Shown here one piece after another: positions 34,198-43,261 of a stretch of 64,000 nucleotides of DNA (position 1 is the stretch's first letter; each line of letters starts with the position of its first letter). This DNA comes from ZC4RG35 sp964571765 (GTDB lineage Bacteria > Actinomycetota > Acidimicrobiia > Spongiisociales > ZC4RG35): contig CAZNDH010000002.1 of assembly GCA_964571765.1 (NCBI GenBank), positions 90,898-154,897 on the forward strand, read 5' to 3'. Made by a program: the position numbers and the translations under genes. The notes beneath the pieces are model-generated. The model was not told where the DNA came from and searched no databases. It saw only the letters and a program-made list of their open reading frames with translations.

Positions 34198-36156
34198 ATG
34201 AGCGTCCTGACCCAGCGGGACCTATATGCCTTCACCATGGTGGTCGACACCGTCCTGCCCGAAGTGGCCGGCGATGGCCCTGCCTGGGAAACCCCGGGGG
34301 AGGATCTCGGGTTGGCTGCTGGTTTGCCGGCGTTGTTCGACCGACTTCCCCACGACAAACCCCGCCGCGAGCTCAAGCTCTTCCTGGGAATGCTCAACTC
34401 GGCTCCGGGTGGCGCCGCCCTCTTCGGTCGGCCGGTGGCATTCACCAGACTTGGTGCCCAGGACCGGGCCGATGCCTATCGTCGCATGCTCTCCCATCCC
34501 AGTGGCAAGATCCGCCATGGTGCCGCTGCGTTGAAAGCCCTGGTGGCCCTGCTCTGGGTGACCACTGAGGCCGGTGATCGGCCCGATTCGTGGACTGCCA
34601 TGGGATATCCCGGCCCGGACGGCGCCGCTCCTTCGGCACCACCCACGATCGAGACCGTCCAGGTCGACCCCGGAGCGACCCTCCGTTGCGACGTGGTGGT
34701 GGTCGGCTCCGGCGCCGGCGGTGGGGTCGCCGCCGGTGTCCTTGCCGCCGCCGGGCTCAGGGTGGTGGTGCTGGAGGCGGGCGGGGCTCACGATGTCGGG
34801 GACTTCTCCCACCTCGAAGCGGACACCTATCGGCGGATGTACCTCGACGGAGCGCTCAACACCACTGACGACGGGAGCATGACCATGCTCGCCGGGGCGA
34901 CCCTCGGCGGGGGAACCGTGGTCAATTACACCACCGCCTTTCCAACGCCGGACCCGCTGCGTGAGGACTGGGATCGCCTGGCCGGCTTCGACGGAGTGTT
35001 CACCGGGGAGGACTTCGCCATCAGCCTCGATGAGGTGAGCCGTGTCCTGGGGGTCAATACCGACTTCGGCACTCCCTCGGCGCGTGACCAGATCCTGGAG
35101 AGGGGTCTCAGCCGCCTCGGCTGGCATGTCGACGAGATGCCCCGCAATGCGGCCGGATGTGTCCCAGCCGAATGTGGGTACTGCACCATGGGGTGCCGGA
35201 TCGGGGCGAAGAGCTCGACCCTGGCCACCTACCTGTCCGATGCGGTCGCCGGTGGCGCCCGGGTGGTCACCGGCGCCCGTGTCGACGGGGTCCTTGCCGG
35301 TCACAACCGAGTAGAGGGTGTGGTAGCTCGGGTCGACGGCGGTCGGCTCGAGGTGCGGGCGCGGGCCGTGGTGCTCGCAGCCGGCGCTCTGAGCACTCCG
35401 GCCATCCTCCTACGCAGCGGGCTGGATGGCTGGCCGGTGGGACGATATCTCCATTTGCATCCGGTGACCGCAGTCTGGGGCCGGTTCGAAGAAACGACCG
35501 CACCATGGAGCGGCGTCCTTCAGACCCGCTATTCCGACCAGTTCGCCGATCTGGATGGTGAGGGGCATGGGCTCAAGTTCGAGACCGCACCTCTGCATCC
35601 CCTCTTCCCGGCGGCCTTCATCGGATGGGAGGACGGCCTCAGCTACAAACGAGACGTCCTCGGGCTCGGTCACCTCGGGGTGGTCGGGATCCTGCTCCGA
35701 GACCGCGATCCCGGGAGGGTGGTCATCCGCCGAGATGGCACTCCGGCATGGCGGTACAAGATCTCTCAGTACGACCAGGGTCACATACGTCATGGGGTCC
35801 ACCGGGCAGCCGAGGTACTCGAGGCCGCCGGGGCCACCGAGATGGTCTCGTCCACGGTTCGAGCCGTCCATTGGCGTCGCGGGTCGTCGATCGAGCGGTT
35901 CAAGTCCTCAGTCGATGCCATCGGATATGGTCCTCACCGGACGACATACTTCAGCTTTCACCAAATGTCATCGGCGCGAATGGGAGCCGACCCGGCGACC
36001 TCGGTGGTCGACGGCGCCAACCGGGTTCACGGCACTCCTGGTCTGTACGTGATGGACTCCTCCTGCTTTCCCGATGCCTCAGGAGTCAACCCGATGCTCA
36101 CCATCGCTGCCATAGCCCACCGTGGGGCAAACCTGCTTGCCGACCGGCTGGCATGA
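34198..36156 (+). CDS. GMC oxidoreductase with Gluconate_2-dh3-like N-terminus
   Basis: 652 residues from ATG 34198 (GTG 34186 also possible). The N-terminal helical part (about 1-130) resembles the gluconate 2-dehydrogenase subunit 3 domain. The FAD loop VVVVGSGAGGGVAAGVLAAAG follows at about 165, then MTMLAGATLGGGTVVNYTTAF, the cysteine segment CGYCTMGCRIGAKSST, VLAAGALSTPAILLRSG, and the C-terminal GMC block SFHQMSSARMGADP...MDSSCFPDASGVNPMLTI. This architecture fits long-chain alcohol oxidase/sterol-type enzymes; substrate unknown. No obvious operon partner. Confidence 0.88.
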   Translation: MSVLTQRDLYAFTMVVDTVLPEVAGDGPAWETPGEDLGLAAGLPALFDRLPHDKPRRELKLFLGMLNSAPGGAALFGRPVAFTRLGAQDRADAYRRMLSHPSGKIRHGAAALKALVALLWVTTEAGDRPDSWTAMGYPGPDGAAPSAPPTIETVQVDPGATLRCDVVVVGSGAGGGVAAGVLAAAGLRVVVLEAGGAHDVGDFSHLEADTYRRMYLDGALNTTDDGSMTMLAGATLGGGTVVNYTTAFPTPDPLREDWDRLAGFDGVFTGEDFAISLDEVSRVLGVNTDFGTPSARDQILERGLSRLGWHVDEMPRNAAGCVPAECGYCTMGCRIGAKSSTLATYLSDAVAGGARVVTGARVDGVLAGHNRVEGVVARVDGGRLEVRARAVVLAAGALSTPAILLRSGLDGWPVGRYLHLHPVTAVWGRFEETTAPWSGVLQTRYSDQFADLDGEGHGLKFETAPLHPLFPAAFIGWEDGLSYKRDVLGLGHLGVVGILLRDRDPGRVVIRRDGTPAWRYKISQYDQGHIRHGVHRAAEVLEAAGATEMVSSTVRAVHWRRGSSIERFKSSVDAIGYGPHRTTYFSFHQMSSARMGADPATSVVDGANRVHGTPGLYVMDSSCFPDASGVNPMLTIAAIAHRGANLLADRLA

Positions 36157-36248
36157 GGCCTCTCCTCATCCGCTGACCGGCGTGAGGGCGGCCTTGTGCC
36201 TGGCCTCCGGCATTTGGTATTGGGTTGGGGGTGGGGCACAGTGGTCGC

Positions 36249-36839
36249 ATGCGGCTGAGAGCCCTCTTGGTCTTGGCGGCGGTGTTCTTCGCCGGCTGTG
36301 CCGCCGGTGTCCCAACCGGCCGGCTCCAGGGCCAGGTAAACGAGAACCCCGGGCCCCGTCCCTCCTTCGTGCTCACCGACACCGCGGGCGAGCCCTACGA
36401 CTTCGTCGCCCGGACCGAGGGGAAGGTGGCCCTTCTCTACTTCGGGTACACCCGGTGTCCCGACATCTGCCCGGTCCACCTCGCCCAGATCGCCGAGGTT
36501 CTCGAGCTCCATCCACGTATCGCCCGGGAGCTCGAGGTGGTGTTCGTGACCGTCGACCCCCAGCGGGACACCCCGGAGGTGATCCGCAGCTATCTCGACA
36601 ACTTCAGCACGCGGTTTGTCGGCCTCACCGGGACCCTGGAGGAGCTCCGGGTGGCCCAGGACGCCGCCGGGGTGCCTCAGGCCACTTTCAAGGGCGACGG
36701 GGTGAGCTATACGGTCGATCACGCCGCCTGGGTGATCGCCTATGGGCCGGATGGGCTCAACCACGCCCTCTACCCTTTCGGTACCCGTCAGGCACAGTGG
36801 GAGAACGACCTGCAGGCGCTGGCGGCCATGGACCGGTGA
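36249..36839 (+). CDS. SCO1/SenC copper chaperone lipoprotein
   Basis: 196 residues from ATG 36249. Signal peptide with lipobox FFAGC (Cys17), then a thioredoxin fold holding the copper ligands Cys70 and Cys74 (CPDIC) and His158 in YTVDHAAW. Sco proteins deliver or reduce copper for the CuA centre of cytochrome c oxidase, on the outer face of the membrane. Followed without a gap by PCuAC, CtaG and Lgt, an oxidase-maturation operon. Only the Lgt in the operon is needed to lipidate its Cys17. Confidence 0.92.
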   Translation: MRLRALLVLAAVFFAGCAAGVPTGRLQGQVNENPGPRPSFVLTDTAGEPYDFVARTEGKVALLYFGYTRCPDICPVHLAQIAEVLELHPRIARELEVVFVTVDPQRDTPEVIRSYLDNFSTRFVGLTGTLEELRVAQDAAGVPQATFKGDGVSYTVDHAAWVIAYGPDGLNHALYPFGTRQAQWENDLQALAAMDR

Positions 36840-37297
36840 GATCGGGGCCGGCTCTGGTTCTGGCCATCGCCGTCCTGGTGGCGTCGTGTGGGAACGGCGA
36901 GGAGGGCGGGGGAGCTCCTCCCTTGGTGAGTGAGGTCCGAATCGCCCGCCCCGCCGGGGCCAACGCCGCCCTCTACCTGACCGCCCGGGGCCAGGGCGTC
37001 GCCGATGTCCTGGTCGGGGCCAGTGCCGATGTGGCCGAAGCGGTGGAGATCCATGAGACGGTCATAGGCAGCGACGGGATGGCGACGATGCGCCCGCTTG
37101 TCGTCATCGAGGTGCCTGCCTCGGGAGAGCTCGTTCTCCAGCCCGGGGGCCCCCACCTGATGCTGGTCGAGGTTGAGCCGCTCGAGGTGGGGGCAGTCGT
37201 CGAGGTCTTGCTCTTCTGGGAGAATGCCGGGGCCATGACCATCGAGGCCACCGTCGTCGGCCCCGCCGACGCCATGGGAGACCACGACGATGGGTGA
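36836..37297 (+). CDS. PCuAC-type copper chaperone lipoprotein
   Basis: 153 residues from GTG 36836, overlapping the sco stop by GTGA. Lipobox VASC (Cys18). The copper motif H-x11-M-x21-H-x-M is complete: His73, Met85, His107 and Met109. PCuAC proteins feed Cu(I) to the CuA site of cytochrome oxidase together with Sco. Mature domain is a cupredoxin-like beta barrel. Ends with GDHDDG, a short acidic/His tail. Confidence 0.9.
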   Translation: MRSGPALVLAIAVLVASCGNGEEGGGAPPLVSEVRIARPAGANAALYLTARGQGVADVLVGASADVAEAVEIHETVIGSDGMATMRPLVVIEVPASGELVLQPGGPHLMLVEVEPLEVGAVVEVLLFWENAGAMTIEATVVGPADAMGDHDDG

Positions 37298-37300
37298 GTC

Positions 37301-38101
37301 GTGATCACCTGGTGGTGCGTTGCCCTGGAGAGACCCTGGACCTGGGCGTGGATCCCCTATCCGGGGATATGGTTGACCTCCATCGCCCCGGTGGTGCTCT
37401 ACGTGACCGCGGTGCGGCGCTACCCGGGTCCGGTCGACCGGCGCCGGCTCGGCCTGTTCATCGCCGGGATGGTCGCCTTCTGGGTGGCCTCCGATTGGCC
37501 TCTTGGCACTCTGGGTGCGGGCTATCTGGCCTCGGCCCACATGCTCCAGTTCCTCCTCTACACCCTGGTCTCTGCCCCACTGCTCCTACTCGGGCTTCCC
37601 GAATGGATGGCCCGGCGGCTCACCGCCCGTCTTCGCATCACCCGCGCCGTCGCCTGGCTGGGTGGGTCGCTGGTGACCTGTGCCGCGGTCTACAACCTCA
37701 CCCTGCTGGTGACCCACGCCCCGGGCACGGTGGAAGTTCTGCGCCGTAGCCAGATCGGGTCGGCGGCCATGGACATCCTCTGGCTGCTCGCAGGTCTCAT
37801 CCTCTGGCTGCCCGTACTCTCCCCCATGCGCCGGCACGTGGTCGCCGCCCCGTGGTCGCGGATGCTCTATCTGTTCCTCACCACTGCCATCGTGGCGGTG
37901 ATCCCGGCGAGCCTGCTCACCTTCACCACCACTCCGGTGTACGCCATCTACGAGTTGGCACCCCGGGTGGGTTCGTTGACCGCTCGTGAGGACCAGCAGA
38001 TCGCCGGGATCCTGATGAAGCTGGCGACCATCCCGGTGGTATGGGGGACCATCGCGGTGATGTGGTTCCGCTGGGCCCGTCAGGAAGGCGCCCCGGCATG
38101 A
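37301..38101 (+). CDS. Cytochrome c oxidase assembly protein, CtaG (caa3) type
   Basis: 266 residues with about seven membrane helices. GTG start at 37301, three bases after the PCuAC stop. Landmarks: SAHMLQFLLYTLVSAPLLLLGLPEW (conserved His/Met pair), YNLTLLVTHAP, and DILWLLAGLILWLPVL. Caa3_CtaG proteins assist copper insertion into oxidase. Stop overlaps lgt by ATGA. Confidence 0.9.
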   Translation: MITWWCVALERPWTWAWIPYPGIWLTSIAPVVLYVTAVRRYPGPVDRRRLGLFIAGMVAFWVASDWPLGTLGAGYLASAHMLQFLLYTLVSAPLLLLGLPEWMARRLTARLRITRAVAWLGGSLVTCAAVYNLTLLVTHAPGTVEVLRRSQIGSAAMDILWLLAGLILWLPVLSPMRRHVVAAPWSRMLYLFLTTAIVAVIPASLLTFTTTPVYAIYELAPRVGSLTAREDQQIAGILMKLATIPVVWGTIAVMWFRWARQEGAPA

Positions 38102-38910
38102 TCCTCGCGGTCCTCGCCTCGATCCCGTCACCTCCGATCAACCAGGTCAACCTGGGGCCGTTGCGGGTCACCTTCTACGGGATCCTGGTGACCACCGGGG
38201 TGGTAATCGCTTGGGTCCTCACCAAGAGGCGCTTCGTCGCCCGCGGCGGTGATCCCGAGCAGGTGGAGAGGATCATGATCCGGGTGGTCGTCTTCGGTTT
38301 CATCGGGGCCCGCCTCGCCTACGTCTCCACCCACCTCGACCGCTTCGCCGACGAGTGGTGGCGGGTGATTGCCATCTGGGAGGGTGGAATCGCTCTCTTC
38401 GGCGGTCTCACCGGCGGCGCCCTGGCCATCTGGTGGACCTGTCGGCAACTCGGGGTCCGGATGTCGATGTTCCTCGATGCCCTCGCCCCGGGTCTCCCCC
38501 TGGCCCAGGCGGTGGGTCGCTGGGGCAACTACTTCAATCAGGAGCTCTTCGGGACCCCTACCACCCTGCCCTGGGCGGTGGAGATCGCTCCCCAGTACCG
38601 ACCGGAGCAATACCGTCAGTTCGAGACCTTCCATCCCACGTTCCTCTACGAGTCTCTGTGGAACGTCGCCCTGGCCGGCACCATCCTCTGGCTCGACCGA
38701 CGCTTGCCCGCCCTCAAGGGGCGTCTCATCGGGGTCTATTTCGTCGGATACGGGGTGATGCGATTTCTCCTCGAGCTGATCCGCACCGACACCACCTTCC
38801 GCTTCCTCGGCCTGAGCCGCAATGGGTGGGTGTCGATCGGGGTGATCCTCATCGGGGTGCTGGTGCTCACCTGGCGGGGAGCGCGCCGGGGTGCCACGGC
38901 ATCTGCCTGA
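38098..38910 (+). CDS. lgt: Prolipoprotein diacylglyceryl transferase
   Basis: 270 residues, seven membrane helices. Transfers diacylglycerol from phosphatidylglycerol to the lipobox cysteine of prolipoproteins. LRVTFYGILVTTGVVIAW, IWEGGIALFGGLTGG, GRWGNYFNQELFGTPT (the Lgt signature, with essential Arg/Asn) and HPTFLYESLWN are all present. Overlaps ctaG by ATGA; upstream genes in the same operon encode two lipoprotein substrates (Sco and PCuAC). Confidence 0.95.
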   Translation: MILAVLASIPSPPINQVNLGPLRVTFYGILVTTGVVIAWVLTKRRFVARGGDPEQVERIMIRVVVFGFIGARLAYVSTHLDRFADEWWRVIAIWEGGIALFGGLTGGALAIWWTCRQLGVRMSMFLDALAPGLPLAQAVGRWGNYFNQELFGTPTTLPWAVEIAPQYRPEQYRQFETFHPTFLYESLWNVALAGTILWLDRRLPALKGRLIGVYFVGYGVMRFLLELIRTDTTFRFLGLSRNGWVSIGVILIGVLVLTWRGARRGATASA

Positions 38911-38923
38911 CCCCGCTCCGGCT

Positions 38924-38960
38924 GCCGGTGAATGGGTGAAATCACCCACGCGGCACCGGC
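38924..38960 (+). terminator. Nested hairpin after lgt
   Basis: Outer stem GCCGGTG / CACCGGC (38924-38930 with 38954-38960) encloses an inner stem GGGTGA / TCACCC (38934-38939 with 38942-38947). It ends the copper/lgt operon. No T-run follows, so it could be a processing or regulatory element instead of an intrinsic terminator. Confidence 0.4.
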
Positions 38961-39049
38961 TCGAATGCATCGGATGCCCGAAGACAGGTTGGTGGCGAGG
39001 CCATAGCTTCGACCATGTAGCCATCGCAGGTCGAGAGAAGGAGGAGCCG

Positions 39050-39352
39050 ATGCTGCACATGATCGTCAACACCCACAACCCGGAGAGCTGCGCCTTTCGC
39101 AGCCCCGAGGACGGCGCCGCCCTGTCGGACCCGTTCGACGACTTCCTCGACGAGGTTGCTGCCAAGTTCGACATCGAGGTTCAGGGCACCTGGGTCAACC
39201 GGCTTTCCCATGAGATCTTCGTGCTGGTCGAGGCCCCCAACTCCCATGTCATCGAGGACGCCATGCTCGAGGCCCAACTGGTGGGCAGGACCCATACAAG
39301 GGTCCTCTCGGTGGTGCCCACCCAGTCGTTCGAGGTCGACACCGGCAACTGA
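39050..39352 (+). CDS. Small conserved protein of unknown function
   Basis: 100 residues from ATG 39050 behind a strong GAAGGAGGAG ribosome site; the longer frame upstream is not needed. It begins MLHMIVNTHNPESCAFR and has an alternating alpha/beta pattern that suggests a small ferredoxin-like fold (DUF3303-like). No catalytic motif recognised. Preceded by a 139-base gap with the lgt hairpin. Well translated, judging by the ribosome site. Confidence 0.65.
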   Translation: MLHMIVNTHNPESCAFRSPEDGAALSDPFDDFLDEVAAKFDIEVQGTWVNRLSHEIFVLVEAPNSHVIEDAMLEAQLVGRTHTRVLSVVPTQSFEVDTGN

Positions 39353-39386
39353 GCTGCCGGACCGCCGGGCCTGGAGGTGGGAACCC

Positions 39387-41024
39387 TCAGGCCCGGCGGT
39401 GGACCGTCATCCCGTGGTGGTGGGCGAAGGCCGCGGCCTCGGTGCGAGTAGACACGCCCAGCTTGGTGAAGATGTTGGAGAGGTGCCTAGCCACCGTCTT
39501 CTCGGCGATGAACAAGGTGGTGGCCACCTCGCGGTTGGTCTGGCCCGAGGCGATGTGCGAGAGCACTTCGGCCTCACGGGCGGTCAATCCACCCGGGGGC
39601 CCGGTGCCGAGCTGGCGGATCGCTCTCAGGTCGGGTCCGGCGCCGAGCTCGGCGAAGACACTGGAGGCCGACTCCAGCTCGAGGGCGGCTCCGTCGGTGT
39701 CGCCGAGGGCCTGGAGCACCTGCCCGGCTGTCACCCTGGCCCGAGCCACCCGATAAGGGGAGCCCAGTTCGCTCCATCGTTTGATGGCGTCTCGTAGAAG
39801 CACCATGGCCGAGGTGTGATCCCCTCGGGCGGCGGTGACGGCTCCGGCGGCCGCAGCCGCCATGGCCGACATGCCTGGGCTTCGGTGGGTGTCAGCGATT
39901 CGTTGCAGCTCACTTGAGGCTGCCTCGGCCAACGCGTCCTCGCTGGCGGCGAGGGCCACCTCGACCTGGGCATCGAGGAGCCTGGCCCGGGCGAAGTCGT
40001 CGGTCTCCGAGGCAAGAGCGGCTTTGAGGGATCCCAGCCCGTTGCCGACCCGTCCCTGCGCCACTCTGACCAGCGCCAGCCCAGGATGAGGATCGCGCCC
40101 CAGATGATGAGCCCGGCGGTAGGACTCCTCGGCGCCCCGCAGGTCACCTCTGAGCCGCCGCACCTCTCCTATCTGATAGAAGCTCTCGGCAACGGCGAAG
40201 ATGTTCATGTCGGCCAGGTCCTGGCACACTCTTTCCGCCTCCGACTCGGCGTCGTCCCACTCCCCCCGGATCTGCAGGAGCTGGGCCCGGTGCATCCTGC
40301 AGACCCCGAGGAACATCACCGCCGAAGAGAATCGGCTGCACCAGCGCTCGGTGGCCTCGGTCCACTCCCAGGCCCGGCGGAAATCGGCGAGGTCGTGGCA
40401 GATCCCCATGAGCTGGCAGTAGATGTTGCCCACCCAGTCGGGGCTGACACTGCCGGCAGCGATCGGCAGCATCGCCTCGTCGAGGATCGAGATGCCCCTG
40501 GCAGTTTGTCCGGATCGGATCAGGGCACGACCCTCGCCGGCGAGACCGATCGCGGTCAGCGTGGGGTCGCCGAACCTGGAGGCGAGGTCCTGGATCCGGC
40601 GCGCGGTGGCGATGGCGTCCTCGAATCGAAGCTCGGAGATGGCATCGTCCATTTCCACCGCCAGTCCGAATCCGTGTTCGACACACTCCGGAAGGGCGTC
40701 GAGGAGTCGTCGTCCACGGGTCAACCAGCCTGATCCGACGGTGAAGTCACCGCGGAGCACCCATAGGAAACCGATGTCGAGGGCGAGCTTGGCTGCCTTG
40801 GCCGGAGCGTTCAACTCGAGCAAGCCATTGAAGGCTTCTTCGTAGCCGGCCAGAGCCTCTTGGTTGTCACCCGTCCACCAGCTGGCGTCGGCCAGGCCAA
40901 GGCGATCGTCGACCAGGAGAGGCCCGGATCGGGCAGCCTCGATGAAGGCGGCTCGTGCCGTGGACATGTCGCCGGTCGAATAGGCGTGTCTTGCTTCTCG
41001 AAGCGCGTCTTCTTGGGCCGGCAC
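39387..41024 (-). CDS. LuxR-type regulator with TPR-like helical domain
   Basis: 545 residues from GTG 41024; the open frame runs 150 codons further but overlaps the divergent doxX gene and has no family character. Residues about 20-470 are helical repeats of TPR type. The C-terminal LuxR helix-turn-helix reads LTAREAEVLSHIASGQTNREVATTLFIAEKTVARHLSNIFTKLGV. No AAA/ATPase module or Walker A is present, unlike the large LAL regulators. It is divergent from doxX with 130 bases between starts, so doxX is a candidate target. Signal sensed unknown. Confidence 0.85.
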   Translation of the reverse strand: MPAQEDALREARHAYSTGDMSTARAAFIEAARSGPLLVDDRLGLADASWWTGDNQEALAGYEEAFNGLLELNAPAKAAKLALDIGFLWVLRGDFTVGSGWLTRGRRLLDALPECVEHGFGLAVEMDDAISELRFEDAIATARRIQDLASRFGDPTLTAIGLAGEGRALIRSGQTARGISILDEAMLPIAAGSVSPDWVGNIYCQLMGICHDLADFRRAWEWTEATERWCSRFSSAVMFLGVCRMHRAQLLQIRGEWDDAESEAERVCQDLADMNIFAVAESFYQIGEVRRLRGDLRGAEESYRRAHHLGRDPHPGLALVRVAQGRVGNGLGSLKAALASETDDFARARLLDAQVEVALAASEDALAEAASSELQRIADTHRSPGMSAMAAAAAGAVTAARGDHTSAMVLLRDAIKRWSELGSPYRVARARVTAGQVLQALGDTDGAALELESASSVFAELGAGPDLRAIRQLGTGPPGGLTAREAEVLSHIASGQTNREVATTLFIAEKTVARHLSNIFTKLGVSTRTEAAAFAHHHGMTVHRRA

Positions 41025-41154
41025 CTGTGCTCCGTTGGCTTGGCTCGATGGTAGGGCCGACAGGTGCCCCGGTCGGGGGTGGCATTGCCTGGTCCGGTTC
41101 CTGCCGCCTCTCCTGAGCCCTGTTTGGCCGCCCGACAGGGTAGGGTCGGAGGGG

Positions 41155-41532
41155 ATGAACAAGCTGCTCTGGGTCCTGCAGGTAGTCCTCGGGTTGTACT
41201 TCATCTCGTTCGGTGTCATGCATTTCGTGGTACCCGACGGTCTTCCCGAGACGCTCTCCTGGATGTACGACCTCTCGGCCACCCAGCACGCCGTCGCCGG
41301 GATTGCCGAGATCGCCGGCGGGTTGGGTCTCATACTCCCCGGGCTGACCGGGATCCGCCCCGAGCTGACGGTTTGGGCTGCCCTGGGACTGATGGTGGTG
41401 ATGGTCCTGGCCGCGGTGTGGCATGCCGGGCGTGAGGAGTGGCTAAACCTCGCCGGCAACATGTTGTCCTTCATCCTTTTGGGTCTGGTCGCCTACGGAC
41501 GCTGGCGACTCCGCCCCCATCCGGCGCGCTGA
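41155..41532 (+). CDS. DoxX-like membrane protein
   Basis: 125 residues with four membrane helices and the DoxX pattern: LYFISFGVMHF, then HAVAGIAEIAGGLGLILPGL. ATG 41155 follows GGAGGGG. Family members in actinobacteria are linked to redox stress membrane complexes, but many have no known function. Divergent from the LuxR regulator. Confidence 0.8.
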   Translation: MNKLLWVLQVVLGLYFISFGVMHFVVPDGLPETLSWMYDLSATQHAVAGIAEIAGGLGLILPGLTGIRPELTVWAALGLMVVMVLAAVWHAGREEWLNLAGNMLSFILLGLVAYGRWRLRPHPAR

Positions 41533-41689
41533 CTGGCCCACCCTTACCCACCGATGCAGAGACCCCCCGGTCAGGACCGGGCCGGGAGCCAGCGAGGCTT
41601 CCCCAGACGGACTGGGAGTGGGCCATGCCCTTGGTCTTGGTGTGCCGGATAACCCTCAGCTTCGCGGGCGCTCCACGGTGCCTCGGAGC

Positions 41690-42610
41690 CTATCCGAGGT
41701 CGAGGGTCAGTTGGGCGGGGCTCCCCAACCGTCCCTGGCGGCTCGGAGTCCGCCTGGGTCGAGGCTGGGGGTAGCGGCGGAGGTACTCACCGACCAGCCG
41801 TGGGCTGTCACCCTGCAGCCAGTCGAGGAAATGGGACCGGACACCGCGGAGGTGCAGGTTGGACTTCCGACACCACTGCGCCCCGGCCTCCTCGGCGGCG
41901 GCCATGACGGCGGCCACCTGGTCCGGGTGATCCGAGATCCCGGGGAGGAGTGGGGCCATCATCACCCCGCCGGGCACCCCTGCCTCCCTCAGTCGGGCCA
42001 GGGCCTCGATCCGCTTCCGCGGATGGGCGGTGCCCGGCTCGGTGCGACGCCACACCTCCTCGTCGAGGGTGGCTACCGAGAAGGACACCGATACTCCGGT
42101 GCCTTGGGCGGCCTCGGCGATCAGATCGATGTCCCGGAGCACCAGGGGCGATTTGGTGAGGATGGAGAACGGGTTGCTCCGCTCGGCCAGGACTTCGACG
42201 ATTCCCCGAGTGAGCCGGTACTTACCCTCGGCAGCTTGATAGGGGTCGGTGTTGGTCCCCATGGCGATGGGGGCGCCGGACCACAGCCCGGGGGTGGTCT
42301 CGGCCCGGGCCAAGTCGACGGCGTTCACCTTTACCACGATCTGGGTGTCGAAGTCTTCGCCCATGCCGAAGCCGAGGTACTCGTGGGTAGGCCTGGCGAA
42401 ACAGTAGACGCAGGCATGGCTGCAACCCCGATAGGCGTTGATGGTGTAGTCGAACCAAGGAGTGCCAGGCGGAGCGGTGTTGATGATGGTCTTCGCCTCG
42501 ACCTCGTGGAAGGTCAGCCCGCGATAGGCGCCCCGGCCCACCCGGCGTCGGGTCGTCTCGAACAGGCCGTCCTGGCCGGCGGTGAGCCCGTTCCAGCGGA
42601 ATTCGCTCAT
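41690..42610 (-). CDS. Radical SAM protein, Rv2578c family
   Basis: 306 residues from ATG 42610. The 4Fe-4S/SAM motif CSHACVYC supplies Cys63, Cys67 and Cys70, followed by FARPTHEYLGFGMGEDF, KVNAVDLAR and IAMGTNTDPYQAAEGKY as in the Rv2578c family, whose reaction is unknown (related to SplB-like radical SAM folds). Start chosen over an upstream ATG at 42631 because that one lies inside the LexA-type box. A putative -10 (TATGGT) nine bases before this ATG implies a leaderless transcript. Confidence 0.88.
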   Translation of the reverse strand: MSEFRWNGLTAGQDGLFETTRRRVGRGAYRGLTFHEVEAKTIINTAPPGTPWFDYTINAYRGCSHACVYCFARPTHEYLGFGMGEDFDTQIVVKVNAVDLARAETTPGLWSGAPIAMGTNTDPYQAAEGKYRLTRGIVEVLAERSNPFSILTKSPLVLRDIDLIAEAAQGTGVSVSFSVATLDEEVWRRTEPGTAHPRKRIEALARLREAGVPGGVMMAPLLPGISDHPDQVAAVMAAAEEAGAQWCRKSNLHLRGVRSHFLDWLQGDSPRLVGEYLRRYPQPRPRRTPSRQGRLGSPAQLTLDLG

Positions 42611-42624
42611 CGGCCCACCATAGT

Positions 42625-42638
42625 CGAACATACGTTCG
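42625..42638 (-). promoter_or_regulatory. LexA-type SOS box
   Basis: CGAAC-ATAC-GTTCG, a perfect match to the Gram-positive/actinobacterial LexA consensus (CGAAC-N4-GTTCG). It lies 14 bases before the radical SAM start and next to its likely -10, so LexA binding would block the promoter. No other strong match was noticed in the window by eye. Confidence 0.7.
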
Positions 42639-42850
42639 TGGGAGGGGGGATGACCCAGCGTTGTCCCTAGGGTCGCTGCGGGGACGAGGGCAAGCGGGGT
42701 GATGAGTGCCTAAAGGGAAGTGTGTGCTCCACGTTTCGCGACCGGATGTTGGCTGCGGTCGACCTGGCGCGATCCTCACCGCAACGTCTCGAACATGTCA
42801 GGACCCGAGATGGGCTGATCCGTCCTCAGCAGGCGACGCCCGCACGCCCC

Positions 42851-43261
42851 TCACAAGCCGCAGTCGGCTCGAACATCCTCGGCGCCGGCCCCGCCGAACC
42901 GATGACGCTCGTATGCCGCGACCCGGGCGATCTCCATGTCGCCGAGCGACGCCCCGAACTCGGGCATCACACCGGTTATCTCCTTGCCCTGATCGCCGTA
43001 GGTGGGGCCGACCTCGGCTCGATGACGCTCCGAGCCCAGGGTGATCCACTGGATCTGGTCGGAGCAGGCGGAGAAGGTCTCCACCACACCGGTCAGCGCA
43101 GGTGCCGAAGCGCCCTGGCCGTTGCCACCATGACATGCGGCGCAGACCCCGATGTAGGTATCGCGCCCTGCCCTGAGATCGGGATCGAGTCCTGCCGATC
43201 CGTCCTGGGTGCAGGCGGCCAGAGCAACCGCAATGGCCGCCACGGCCAGGGCCCTCCTCAC
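42851..43261 (-). CDS. Cytochrome c lipoprotein, class I
   Basis: 136 residues from GTG 43261. Lipobox LAAC (Cys17) after a short signal. One heme c site CAACH (Cys40, Cys43, His44) and Met99 in GVMPEFG as the sixth ligand. Cys66 and a C-terminal Cys could form a disulfide. It is a membrane-tethered electron carrier. Its start overlaps the stop of the heme-copper-oxidase-like gene by GTGA, so the two probably work together. Confidence 0.88.
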   Translation of the reverse strand: MRRALAVAAIAVALAACTQDGSAGLDPDLRAGRDTYIGVCAACHGGNGQGASAPALTGVVETFSACSDQIQWITLGSERHRAEVGPTYGDQGKEITGVMPEFGASLGDMEIARVAAYERHRFGGAGAEDVRADCGL

